A stretch of DNA of 22,434 nt from Bacteriovoracaceae bacterium UBA4096 (GCA_002381945.1 DFXY01000025.1:1-22434); one strand, 5' to 3'; shown: positions 14,731 through 22,336, counted from the first letter of the stretch. Notes: generated from the sequence alone by a model not told the origin. Made by a program: numbers and translations.

Positions 14731-15379
14731 ATAATTCACGTTTTAAAATGCCGCAAGCAATAGGGATTGAAGCTTGTCTGTTAAAAGTCCCTATGGTGGC
14801 GACTGAATCTGGCAATTGGGTTGCACCATTTACTCCATGGATGAGAACAACTCTTCCGGATAAATTGAGACCCTGTCCAGTTCTGGCCTTGGCATCACTT
14901 TCAAATTTGGATAAAGAAGCATTCTCTACATAAGTAAAGTCCCCTCCAAATGGATAGAGACCAGCACCTTCTTCTTCTGAATTAAGATTCCCATCCAGTG
15001 AAATAAAAACTTTACCAGAAACCACTCCAGCTTCGGCGATATCAATCAGCCCATCTTTATTTGTATCATTTATAATGGTAGGACATGCAGTTCCTTGATG
15101 AATGCTTTGTATATGAACTACCCGGGCATCATCGTCTAAAAGCGTTTTGACCTGAACGCTGTCGCCAGAAATTTTTATCTCAGCCACCCCGGTTGGTAGA
15201 AAGCCTGACAGGTGATTGTTGAAAGGTCTCAGGATGGCCCGGTAAGAGCCTTCAGCTGCTTGTTCCTCTAAGGCCGGCGTCCGGATAACGCCCGAATTAC
15301 TTTTACTGCTTTTTTCGTCTTTACCGCAACTGACAAGTAATGATGTTGAAAGGAGAATTAAAGAGATGATGTTTTTCAT
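14729..15379 (-). CDS. Lipoprotein with one canonical EF-hand loop, possibly CHRD-like
   Basis: The 216-residue precursor has a lipoprotein signal with lipobox LVSC (Cys18); Gly at +2 suggests outer-membrane sorting. After a Ser/Lys-rich linker, residues about 45-200 are beta-rich (YRAILRPF, GVAEIKISGDSVQVKTLL, VVHIQSIHQG, GRVVLIHGV). HIQSIHQG and VLIHGV recall the HxH-G elements of CHRD domains, which I offer only as a possibility. Between them is a complete EF-hand loop, D105 to E116 (DTNKDGLIDIAE), with ligands at positions 1, 3, 5, 9 and 12, so calcium binding is likely. It lies 14 bases after the protein-glutaminase-like gene on the same strand and is probably co-transcribed. Its function is unknown. 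Confidence 0.78.
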   Translation of the reverse strand: MKNIISLILLSTSLLVSCGKDEKSSKSNSGVIRTPALEEQAAEGSYRAILRPFNNHLSGFLPTGVAEIKISGDSVQVKTLLDDDARVVHIQSIHQGTACPTIINDTNKDGLIDIAEAGVVSGKVFISLDGNLNSEEEGAGLYPFGGDFTYVENASLSKFESDAKARTGQGLNLSGRVVLIHGVNGATQLPDSVATIGTFNRQASIPIACGILKREL

Positions 15380-15393
15380 AGTGTACTCTTCTT

Positions 15394-16200
15394 TTATTTT
15401 TGGAAGCCGTATCGAAAGGCTGCTTTTATTTCCGATTCACTCGTTGATGTCTTGTAGCGACCACTTAACTCCTGTTCATGAATTTCTCCGGGGACTTTGT
15501 AGTGCATACTTTCATAAATCAGATAGCAGCTTTCAGTCTGAGGATTCACATCGTATTCAGAGAACTTCGTTGTAACTTTGCATGGGCGTTTGGTGTAGAC
15601 GAATTGATCAGTCCATTCCTTCACTGTTTGCGGTCCGGATGAATAGCGGAAATCCATCACCAGTTCCTTTATCGTTCCATTGTCATTGACTGTATAAAGT
15701 GGTGCCACATGGAACCACCATTTAAAGCGGACGCTGTTTATGTAAGAAGCCGTTAAAAAGACAAAAGCTTTCTTTGATTTCGTTCCGGTCTTTTTGAATT
15801 CATCAAAAGCCCAAACATGTGCCCGGTCAGTACACTCGGAGACTCTTTTGTAGTAAGGGTTTGATCGATTAAAGATATTCCAGGCCTCATCCATGCCTTG
15901 AACAATCGTCGGTTCAAACAGGGGTGGAGTCACTTCTTCTGGTTGGAGTGAAAGTTGCTTTAAATTCGCTCTTGCCTGAGTTGGAAGTTTCTCGATTGAG
16001 AGAAGTGTAGATTGTTCATTAATTTCTGCTTTAATGTAGTCATCTGGGGATAAATCAAAGCTTTTTAAATCCAGGAAGGCAACGCGACCATTATCAAATT
16101 TGATCAGGCCGTCTTCAATCGAATGAACTCGACTTTTGAAAATCTCGGCTTGTGCTAATGAGCTGATTAAAATCATGCCGAAGAAAAGCATCTTTTTCAT
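15394..16200 (-). CDS. Exported protein-glutaminase-like enzyme
   Basis: The 268-residue precursor starts at ATG 16200, four bases after GGAGG; the longer frame to 16221 has no such support. A signal peptide ends SLAQA at about residue 18. Residues 19-95 form a beta-rich N-terminal domain. Residues about 105-210 match the protein-glutaminase fold, a relative of transglutaminases that deamidates protein glutamine: Cys123 in SECTDRAHVW, His164 in WWFHVAPL, Asp183 in LVMDFRYS, then SSGP (187-190) and Trp196. Cys-His-Asp order and the C-x-x-RAH, HVA and SSGP-x(5)-W blocks fit the Chryseobacterium enzyme as I remember it. Activity and target are inferred. It is first gene of a probable operon with the EF-hand lipoprotein. 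Confidence 0.8.
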   Translation of the reverse strand: MKKMLFFGMILISSLAQAEIFKSRVHSIEDGLIKFDNGRVAFLDLKSFDLSPDDYIKAEINEQSTLLSIEKLPTQARANLKQLSLQPEEVTPPLFEPTIVQGMDEAWNIFNRSNPYYKRVSECTDRAHVWAFDEFKKTGTKSKKAFVFLTASYINSVRFKWWFHVAPLYTVNDNGTIKELVMDFRYSSGPQTVKEWTDQFVYTKRPCKVTTKFSEYDVNPQTESCYLIYESMHYKVPGEIHEQELSGRYKTSTSESEIKAAFRYGFQK

Positions 16201-16416
16201 TGAACCTCCAAGTGTTCCCAAACGTGACCCTCATTTATAATTTTTATGACCAGTTGCCTACGCGGCCTGCGCTTTCTTCATTTCAAATTAAGATAGGGAA
16301 GAGCGTGAAAAGAGGTGAGGAGTGCGCCAACTCATCGATAAGTAGTAAGAAACTGAAGATCATTTGACTAAAGTTGTTGTCTAATGTCTCCGATAGGTGG
16401 CCATGGAGAAACAACC
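16201..16416. promoter_or_regulatory. Divergent intergenic region between the glutaminase-like and lipoprotein genes
   Basis: This 216-bp gap should hold promoters for both flanking operons. A TTATAA palindrome at 16235-16240 gives a TATAAT box on the plus strand (16236-16241) and TATAAA on the minus strand (16239-16234), but no good -35 partner is visible for either. TCTAAT at 16380-16385 is another -10-like site close to the lipoprotein gene. I see no RNA gene or repeat here. Confidence 0.3.
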
Positions 16417-16836
16417 ATGAAGCCATTTTTATTACTCTTTTTTCTCGTGCTTGCCTCTTGTGGGATCAAGCAGCAGTCCTTTGATTATGGAAAGACCACC
16501 GTGTCTGCGTTAAAAGCGGAAATGGGGGAGCCCATTGAAGAGAGACCCATTCCTCTCGAGGACAGTAAAGTTTTGATCTATGAAGACAATCAAAAATTTC
16601 AAGTAACCAATGATGTCGTGACCAATGGATTCAGAGATCCCAAAGGAAATGAGAAAACTCTTCTCTTTTGGAAACATAAATTTCATGAGTGTGCGACGGT
16701 CACTAATAAAATTTCTGAAGGCAAAGGACATGAACTTTCTCAGTATGAACTGAAATGCCCTTCAGAAGGTTTGTCTGTCATCTATACAGAAGGTAGTGGT
16801 TACATTTCAAGGGTGGTTGAACATGAGAAAAAATAA
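16417..16836 (+). CDS. Small lipoprotein, possibly BamE/SmpA-like fold
   Basis: The 139-residue precursor starts at ATG 16417, eight bases after GGAG; an in-frame ATG at 16384 would add eleven residues before the signal and is unlikely. Lipobox LASC puts the lipid on Cys15 with Gly at +2, as for outer-membrane lipoproteins. After it comes YGKTTVSALKAEMGEPIEER, which resembles the G-x-T-x(3)-V-x(4)-G-x-P opening of SmpA/OmlA (BamE) domains, followed by short strands ending in LLFWKHKF. Two further cysteines (in HECAT and LKCPS) may form a disulfide. The family is a weak guess. Its last 14 bases overlap the next gene, so the two are one transcription unit and probably act together. Confidence 0.7.
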   Translation: MKPFLLLFFLVLASCGIKQQSFDYGKTTVSALKAEMGEPIEERPIPLEDSKVLIYEDNQKFQVTNDVVTNGFRDPKGNEKTLLFWKHKFHECATVTNKISEGKGHELSQYELKCPSEGLSVIYTEGSGYISRVVEHEKK

Positions 16837-19429
16837 TTTCACTATCCTCTCACTTCTTTTAATTGGGGCCAGTTGTACTAAAGCTCCGGTGCAAGAGTCC
16901 CTGATTTCCAGTTGGGATAAGCACAGTGATAAAGAAGTTGTCCTGGAAAGAGCGCTTGCCAGTGCCAATCAGGGACAATGCTTAAGTGCTATTTTTTCAG
17001 TGGATACTTTAAAAGCGGAAATCAAGGAAATCGAACGGAAATATGAAAAAGCATCAAGGGTGCAAGGTCGCTGGAGGCATCTTGATTTGGATCAACTCCC
17101 GGTTCCACAGGCAAACTTTTTAAAAGAGTTTGGTGAGAAGATAGGAGATCTACGCGATGACAGCATTGATTATTATGGCTGTGAAAGTGTCCCTTGTATC
17201 TACAACAGGATTTATGGAAAAGAAGGTAATATTGCAGGGTATGTGCATTATCTTTGGTATTTGAAATTTGGACATATGCTATCAGCGGATAACCTTATTC
17301 CAATTGTTGATGGCGAAACCGCCAGTCCCGGCAGATATAACGGAAAATTTCTTTCACTCGATAAGTACCTCTACAATGATCAGGAATTATATGCCCTTTG
17401 GCGATTGACTTTAATGCTGAAGTCTCCGCAGACGACATTAAAGAATTTGCGTGAAGTTCAAAGGATTCCTCGCGGAGAAGATTTTGAGGGGGAAAAATAT
17501 AAAGGTTCATGTGGTCTTGCATACAGTCGGGGATGGATTAAACTGACCGATGGCTGTTTGTGGGTGGGTAAAAATCAAGATCAGGGTTATCTCTACCAGG
17601 CCGTTACTCATGAACTTAATCACCATGTCGATTTTGAAGGTGGTAAAGGTTCTAAAGTTTTTTATCGATCTCATGAGCTGGATTATGCTGAGGTCGCCGG
17701 TTTTTCAATGACCAATGAGTATGTCAATGGTGGAAGCACTGTCAGAGAGTGGGGGAAAACACCTGATATTAAGATTGTCACAAACTATGCGGGAACATCT
17801 CCGCAGGAGAATTTTGCGGAATCGCTTGCCATGTTCCGGATAGACGGTGATTTAACCCGAAGTAAAATTACAGAACCTCATTTTAACTGGGTCTCGCAAA
17901 ATTATTATCAGACGCGATCATTTGAGAAAGATTCGCTTATAAATCATTGGTTAGATAAGTACTCACTAGAAACCGGAAAAGCGATCTTAAATGCTGTGAC
18001 TGATTGTAATTCAGTAAAGACATCACCTAGGTCTGTTTATTTTAAAACAACAGATTTTAACGCTCCAATCCTGCCCGGAATGTTGAACTGTATCGGTAAT
18101 AGTGCTGTTGAAATTTCTCAAATGCTGAAGGCCAAAATCTCCATTCATGAACCTGAAGGGTGTCTTGCTCTAGGGGATACGACAGGTAAGGCCAAGTGGG
18201 ACGGACAGATTAAGTCTTATCTGGTTAAAGCATTCGATAAATTCTTAATTGAACTTCAGAATGATAAAAATTACCTGGCACGCATTCAAGAATTCAGAAA
18301 GCAGTTATCCGATAAAAAAATAGCCAAGAATGCTTATGTAAATTGTTTTGAAGAAGCTGATGAAGAAAGTTGTTTTAACAGCGAAGTTCAAAGAAATGCT
18401 TACCAGAAAGCTGAAACACTTAAACTACCTCCGGAGCAAACTCAGGAGATGGCAGATCTTTATATCTCCTATCATCCTTTTGGGGCGATTAAAGAAGAAA
18501 CAATTAAGTCCTATCAGATTTTTGTAGCATCGAATCTGGATGCAATAAGGGAAGAAGCCCAGTATACCTGGGATAATTGTGCCGCTCGTTCTCATCACAA
18601 CCAGTCGGCTCCAAGAATCGGGCTTTTTGATGTTGGAACAGGACATATGATCAGTTCTTTTTATAACTGCCTCAATGCTGATATCCCAGGTTCGGTGCAA
18701 AACACTGTAAGAAGCTTTTCAGTTGATGGCAGTAAGCTTGTTAATGCCAAAGAAGAATTGATTTTAACCCGCGAAGTCCAGCCGCGCCTGGTGAAACTCC
18801 TACAAGAACGTTATGAGATAGAAAGAGAAAAAGAAGTAAGTCTGGCAATGGACTATATGGCAGCTGATAAGGGTCAGCTTCGTAAAAGAGTGCTTTCAGA
18901 CTATCAATGGGCAAGTAACCTGATTGATGCCAAGCAGTTGGAACTGGATTGCCGTAAAGAGGCCTTGCAACAAATTGAGATGAAACTTTTATTCAATACG
19001 AAACAAGACCTTTTTGGGAATTACCTTGAAAAACAAACATGTGTGAATATTTCAGAGAGCGAAGAAGTCAGCAAGTGGCTGGAGAAATCAAAAAGTCAGT
19101 TGGTGGAGAAAGTTTCAGTCGGACTGGAAGAGAAAATGCTTCGCGCGGGCGGCAAACAGGCCCTGGTCTGTATCGAGAGGAGTGGTAAAATTCCACTTAT
19201 AGGAAGCTTCATCTTTAAAAAGAAAAGACAGGCATGTTTAGTAGAGGCCTGGATCGATCTGGAAAAAGAAGTTGTCAGAGAAGTCCTGAAGGATCCAATC
19301 GTGCGGAAGCTTAAAATCTCATCAGAAGAATTAAGCTCCCGCCTGGAGAAAAACCGAAGTGATCTGCAGGAAGTGACTATGAGAGAGTACTTTAGTCCCT
19401 CTTATAACCTTCCAAAAATTGCTTTTTAA
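16823..19429 (+). CDS. Large exported lipoprotein with an HExxH zinc-protease motif
   Basis: The 868-residue product starts at ATG 16823, giving MRKNN and a hydrophobic stretch ending IGASC. Cys18 is a likely lipidation site, although the residue three before it is Gly, so the lipobox is imperfect. Around residue 263 is AVTHELNHHVDFEGG: H263, E264 and H267 form an HExxH zinc site. About 65 residues later SPQENFAESLAMF offers E329 or E333 as third ligand, a gluzincin-like spacing reminiscent of lethal-factor-type (ATLF) peptidases. The 500 residues after it are mostly helical, with several cysteines, and match nothing I know. The gene overlaps the upstream lipoprotein gene by 14 bases and the convergent tgt gene by 38. 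A secreted or periplasmic protease is the best reading; substrate is unknown. Confidence 0.75.
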   Translation: MRKNNFTILSLLLIGASCTKAPVQESLISSWDKHSDKEVVLERALASANQGQCLSAIFSVDTLKAEIKEIERKYEKASRVQGRWRHLDLDQLPVPQANFLKEFGEKIGDLRDDSIDYYGCESVPCIYNRIYGKEGNIAGYVHYLWYLKFGHMLSADNLIPIVDGETASPGRYNGKFLSLDKYLYNDQELYALWRLTLMLKSPQTTLKNLREVQRIPRGEDFEGEKYKGSCGLAYSRGWIKLTDGCLWVGKNQDQGYLYQAVTHELNHHVDFEGGKGSKVFYRSHELDYAEVAGFSMTNEYVNGGSTVREWGKTPDIKIVTNYAGTSPQENFAESLAMFRIDGDLTRSKITEPHFNWVSQNYYQTRSFEKDSLINHWLDKYSLETGKAILNAVTDCNSVKTSPRSVYFKTTDFNAPILPGMLNCIGNSAVEISQMLKAKISIHEPEGCLALGDTTGKAKWDGQIKSYLVKAFDKFLIELQNDKNYLARIQEFRKQLSDKKIAKNAYVNCFEEADEESCFNSEVQRNAYQKAETLKLPPEQTQEMADLYISYHPFGAIKEETIKSYQIFVASNLDAIREEAQYTWDNCAARSHHNQSAPRIGLFDVGTGHMISSFYNCLNADIPGSVQNTVRSFSVDGSKLVNAKEELILTREVQPRLVKLLQERYEIEREKEVSLAMDYMAADKGQLRKRVLSDYQWASNLIDAKQLELDCRKEALQQIEMKLLFNTKQDLFGNYLEKQTCVNISESEEVSKWLEKSKSQLVEKVSVGLEEKMLRAGGKQALVCIERSGKIPLIGSFIFKKKRQACLVEAWIDLEKEVVREVLKDPIVRKLKISSEELSSRLEKNRSDLQEVTMREYFSPSYNLPKIAF

Positions 19430-20522
19430 ATTCAAGGAAGCGGTCTTCTAAGATCGCTTCCCGAGCTCTTGTCGCCATCGACTTATAAAAAGAAATATTA
19501 TGAGCGGTGGCGAGAATCTGACCCAGAATTTCATTGGAATCAAAAAGATGCTTAATATAGGCCCGGGTGAAATTCGTATTCACATAATCTTTTAGGTTGG
19601 GCTCTATCGGGAAGAAATCCCGGCGATAGTTTTTATGCTCAATGCGGATTTTTCCACGATTGGTAAAGAGGGTTCCACCTCGGGCAAACTTGGTTGGAAT
19701 AATACAGTCACTCATATCGATTCCGTGTTCCCAGATCATAAGAAGATCTTCCGGCATTCCCACACCCATGACATAACGAGGCTTATCTTTTGGCATTAAA
19801 GGGGCCGTAAACTTGACCACTTTTTCCATGTGTTCAGGGCCTTCACCCACTGATACTCCACCGATGGCGTAACCCGGAAGATTTCGTTTGGTCACTTCTT
19901 CCACGCAAATTTCACGATACTTATCGTAAACGCCACCCTGAACAATTCCAAACAATGCCTGTTGTGGATTTTTCCAGGCATCAATACAACGATCGAGCCA
20001 GCGGTGAGTCCGGGCAATGGAATTCTCCACATATTTTTCAGTGGCAGGATAGGGAATACATTCATCAAAGGCCATCATGATATCAGAGCCAAGATTTTGC
20101 TGAACCTGAATTGAAATCTCGGGAGTCAAAAGAACGTTTTCGCCTTTTGCTCCTTTGAAGTTGGCCCCTTCTTCAGTGATGGAATTTTTCTGGAGTGAAA
20201 AAACCTGAAAGCCGCCTGAGTCGGTAAGGATCGGGCGATCCCATCCCATAAATTTATGAAGGCCACCGGCCTTAGCTATGAGCTCAGATCCAGGAGTCAG
20301 ATGCAGATGATAAGTATTGGAGAGTAAAATCTGGATCGACATATCGATGAGCTCTTTGGGCTGAAGGGCCTTGATCGCTCCATGAGTTCCTACGGGCATG
20401 AAAACTGGAGTTTCAATTGGCCCATGGGGAGTTTCAATAATCCCGGCCCGGGCGCCACTGTGTTTGTCCACATGCTGAAGAGTAAATTTAAAGTGATTGT
20501 TAACTTCTGAACGAACATTCAT
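19392..20522 (-). CDS. tgt: tRNA-guanine transglycosylase lacking the zinc-binding cysteines
   Basis: The 376-residue protein exchanges the wobble guanine of GUN-anticodon tRNAs for preQ1 in queuosine synthesis. Active-site blocks are intact: D101 in TDSGGFQVFSL, D153 in AFDECIPYP, GIVQGG (192-197), AIGGVSVGE, and nucleophile D272 in MSDCIIPT. The C-terminal zinc site is not. Bacterial Tgt has C-x-C-x2-C and a His 26 residues on; here the aligned residues are L310, D312 and N315, with His341 retained at the same spacing, and flanking residues (PIEP, FTRAY, HNISFY) still align. The segment TKFARGG also departs from the usual TRNARNG. Length is normal and the frame unbroken, so this is not a sequencing break. 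An AAGGA sequence precedes ATG, at about 10 nt. Divergent from the nuclease gene. Confidence 0.93.
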   Translation of the reverse strand: MNVRSEVNNHFKFTLQHVDKHSGARAGIIETPHGPIETPVFMPVGTHGAIKALQPKELIDMSIQILLSNTYHLHLTPGSELIAKAGGLHKFMGWDRPILTDSGGFQVFSLQKNSITEEGANFKGAKGENVLLTPEISIQVQQNLGSDIMMAFDECIPYPATEKYVENSIARTHRWLDRCIDAWKNPQQALFGIVQGGVYDKYREICVEEVTKRNLPGYAIGGVSVGEGPEHMEKVVKFTAPLMPKDKPRYVMGVGMPEDLLMIWEHGIDMSDCIIPTKFARGGTLFTNRGKIRIEHKNYRRDFFPIEPNLKDYVNTNFTRAYIKHLFDSNEILGQILATAHNISFYKSMATRAREAILEDRFLEFKKQFLEGYKRD

Positions 20523-20593
20523 AGATGAACTTTCCTTTGGGCAAGTTGTTTTCCAGAGGCCTGGGCCCCGGCATTTCCAGTAAAGGAGATAAT

Positions 20594-21124
20594 ATGCGGC
20601 GACCCTATCAAATTCTTATGCCTTTGTTGAGTCTATTTCTGGTGAGAGTAGATCTTACAGACCTCTATGCCTTAAAAGTGCCGGTCAAGGTCCTGAAAGT
20701 TTATGATGGGGATACTATTTTAGTTAGTCATGGCAGTTACCGGATGAGGGTACGGCTCTCCCGGATCGATTCCCCGGAAAAAGGGCAACCTTTTATGAGC
20801 GGAGTGGGAGATGCGGGAGCTTATTCCGCAAATTGTCTCAAAAAAATCATTACGCTTGGATCAACCCAGGAGCTGATGATTGAAAAAGAAGATATGTATG
20901 GGCGGATTCTGGGTGATTTAAAAGGCTTGAGTCTAAAACTCATTGAACGTGGTTGCACCACACTTTATCCTCATGCCCAATTTGCATCTCAGCAGGAAAA
21001 GTTTCTTTATTTACGGGCCCTGAAAAAAGCAAAGGCCCGAAAATCGGGCCTTTGGCAGTATGGAGGCTTTCGCCAACCGAAATTATGGAGAAAATTTAGT
21101 AAACGAAACGGACACCGGCAGTAG
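20594..21124 (+). CDS. Exported thermonuclease-like (SNase) nuclease
   Basis: The 176-residue protein belongs to the staphylococcal nuclease family, which cuts DNA and RNA using calcium. Catalytic positions are present: D38 and D40 in VYDGDT, R54 in MRVRLSRIDSPE, D59 and E62 in the same block, and R104 in MYGRILGDL. A hydrophobic stretch at residues about 6-26 serves as signal peptide or anchor. The frame extends back to 20525, but ATG 20594 has AAAGGAG with five-base spacing and puts the signal at the N-terminus. The enzyme probably digests nucleic acid outside the cytoplasm. Near its 3' end the coding sequence contains the hairpin that would terminate the opposing gene, and the last 29 bases overlap that gene. 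Confidence 0.9.
   Translation: MRRPYQILMPLLSLFLVRVDLTDLYALKVPVKVLKVYDGDTILVSHGSYRMRVRLSRIDSPEKGQPFMSGVGDAGAYSANCLKKIITLGSTQELMIEKEDMYGRILGDLKGLSLKLIERGCTTLYPHAQFASQQEKFLYLRALKKAKARKSGLWQYGGFRQPKLWRKFSKRNGHRQ
21023..21054 (-). terminator. Intrinsic terminator of the minus-strand barrel gene, inside the nuclease coding sequence
   Basis: CAAAGGCCCGA (21030-21040) pairs with TCGGGCCTTTG (21044-21054), an 11-bp stem with a three-base loop. Read on the minus strand it is followed by GC and then six T (21028-21023). It starts 42 bases after the stop codon of the barrel gene. On the plus strand no T-run longer than the stem's own follows, so it should act mainly on the minus strand. Confidence 0.82.
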
Positions 21125-22187
21125 CACCAATCAGATCATCCCCGAGAGATTTATCAACCTGACCGAAGACTCTGACGTAAGGAAGATTAACTTGCAACCC
21201 GGCAAATCCACGGAAAGAAAGTGGATTTACTTTTCCAGTAGCATCGATGTTGGCCTCAGGTTTTACTTGGGCAGTTACCGTAGTACCACATGCTACACCA
21301 CCAGAACACGTCACTGGAGATTCACCAGCATTTAAAGAACCATCACCCTTGGCTTCACCGAAGTTTAGATCTGCTCCTAAACCACCATAGAGACTCAAGA
21401 CATAAAGCAATTGAACATCGGTTGAAACTTCCAATGGAAATGAATGGGTATTAACCAGGATGGTGGCCTTTGGTGAACCAGTGATAGTACCGTTAATGGT
21501 TTCATTGGTAGAAGTGGTTGTGTTAACTGTCTCGTTAATGGTTGTATTAAAAGTAATTTCGGTTTTATTGTACTCATAACCAAAATGAAGTTTTACACCA
21601 CCCCAGCCCAGAAATTTATTTCCGCTACCTTTAATCCAGTCATAACGAAAGTGAATACCCATAGCAGTCATATCGAGTTCAGCATCTGATTCACTACCGT
21701 TATCTCCGAATGATTGATCATGGCCATAGCTCATGAAGTTAAGATAAACATTAAGACGGTTTGTATCCATGCCTAGAATTTTGGTCGTATCCAGGAAGCC
21801 TAGGTTTGTACCAACAATAAGGCCTGGAGCTACGCCAACACCAGAAATATCAGAATCCGTGTTTTTATCCTCTTCCAGATCAGCTCCGACACCTACGCCT
21901 GCACCAATTAATAATACTTCCATATTAGAAGCGTAGTCTGAACCAATCCCTTTACCGGCCATGATCGAAGAATCGGCCATCCCCTCCATCAATCTTTTAG
22001 GTTGGGCACCAGGTAAATCTTTGTTGATGTCGTTTTGAACTTTCAAAATTTCTGCATCGATAAAACCCCGAATCGTTGTGTTGGAGGTCCCATAATCAGT
22101 CACATTTAGTTTAAAGATTTGTGCTGAAGAGTCATGAGAGTAGAGGCCAATGCCGATGGTGATGAGGGCAAAAAACAGCTTTTTCAT
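21096..22187 (-). CDS. Predicted outer-membrane beta-barrel protein with Thr/Asn-rich loop
   Basis: The 363-residue precursor has a signal peptide ending DSSAQ at about residue 22 and ends in VRFVY, the aromatic C-terminus of outer-membrane barrels. Gly-rich amphipathic strands follow one another (VLLIGAGVGVGADL, VAPGLIVGTNLGF, LNVYLNFMSYG, LHFGYEYN, LLYVLSLYGGLGADLNF, FRGFAGLQVNLPYVRVFGQVD, TAGVRF). A Thr/Asn-rich stretch (about residues 212-237) and a loop with two cysteines (CSGGVAC) interrupt the pattern and are probably exposed. Residues 25-75 before the first strand are more polar and could be a periplasmic part. AAGGA five bases before ATG supports the start. I recognise no named family; it could be a porin-like or structural barrel. 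It has its own terminator, within the convergent nuclease gene. Confidence 0.75.
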   Translation of the reverse strand: MKKLFFALITIGIGLYSHDSSAQIFKLNVTDYGTSNTTIRGFIDAEILKVQNDINKDLPGAQPKRLMEGMADSSIMAGKGIGSDYASNMEVLLIGAGVGVGADLEEDKNTDSDISGVGVAPGLIVGTNLGFLDTTKILGMDTNRLNVYLNFMSYGHDQSFGDNGSESDAELDMTAMGIHFRYDWIKGSGNKFLGWGGVKLHFGYEYNKTEITFNTTINETVNTTTSTNETINGTITGSPKATILVNTHSFPLEVSTDVQLLYVLSLYGGLGADLNFGEAKGDGSLNAGESPVTCSGGVACGTTVTAQVKPEANIDATGKVNPLSFRGFAGLQVNLPYVRVFGQVDKSLGDDLIGATAGVRFVY

Positions 22188-22251
22188 TGATTTCCTTTCC
22201 CGGTGAGGATGTATAAGCCTCTATTCTAAAGGGTTTAGGCGTTCTGCGGAA

Positions 22252-22281
22252 TTTAGAATTTTTTACCTCTTCTCCTGACAA
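22252..22281 (-). promoter_or_regulatory. Possible sigma70-like promoter for the barrel gene
   Basis: On the minus strand TTGTCA (22281-22276) and TCTAAA (22257-22252) are 18 bp apart, five and four matches to consensus. A closer -10-like TAGAAT also exists without a good -35. The leader would be about 60 nt. Confidence 0.35.
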
Positions 22282-22336
22282 AGGTTGACCCTCGTGATAC
22301 ACCACCCAAAATGTTGTTTTTTAAACGAGGATTCCC

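Noticed and set aside
19436..19461. Eleven-base hairpin just after the HExxH lipoprotein gene
   Set aside because: Lies in tgt coding sequence and is not followed by a T-run, so an intrinsic terminator cannot be claimed.
22285..22313. TTGACC box as a promoter for the helicase-like gene
   Set aside because: No acceptable -10 box at 16-18 bp; AAAATG at that spacing is a poor match.
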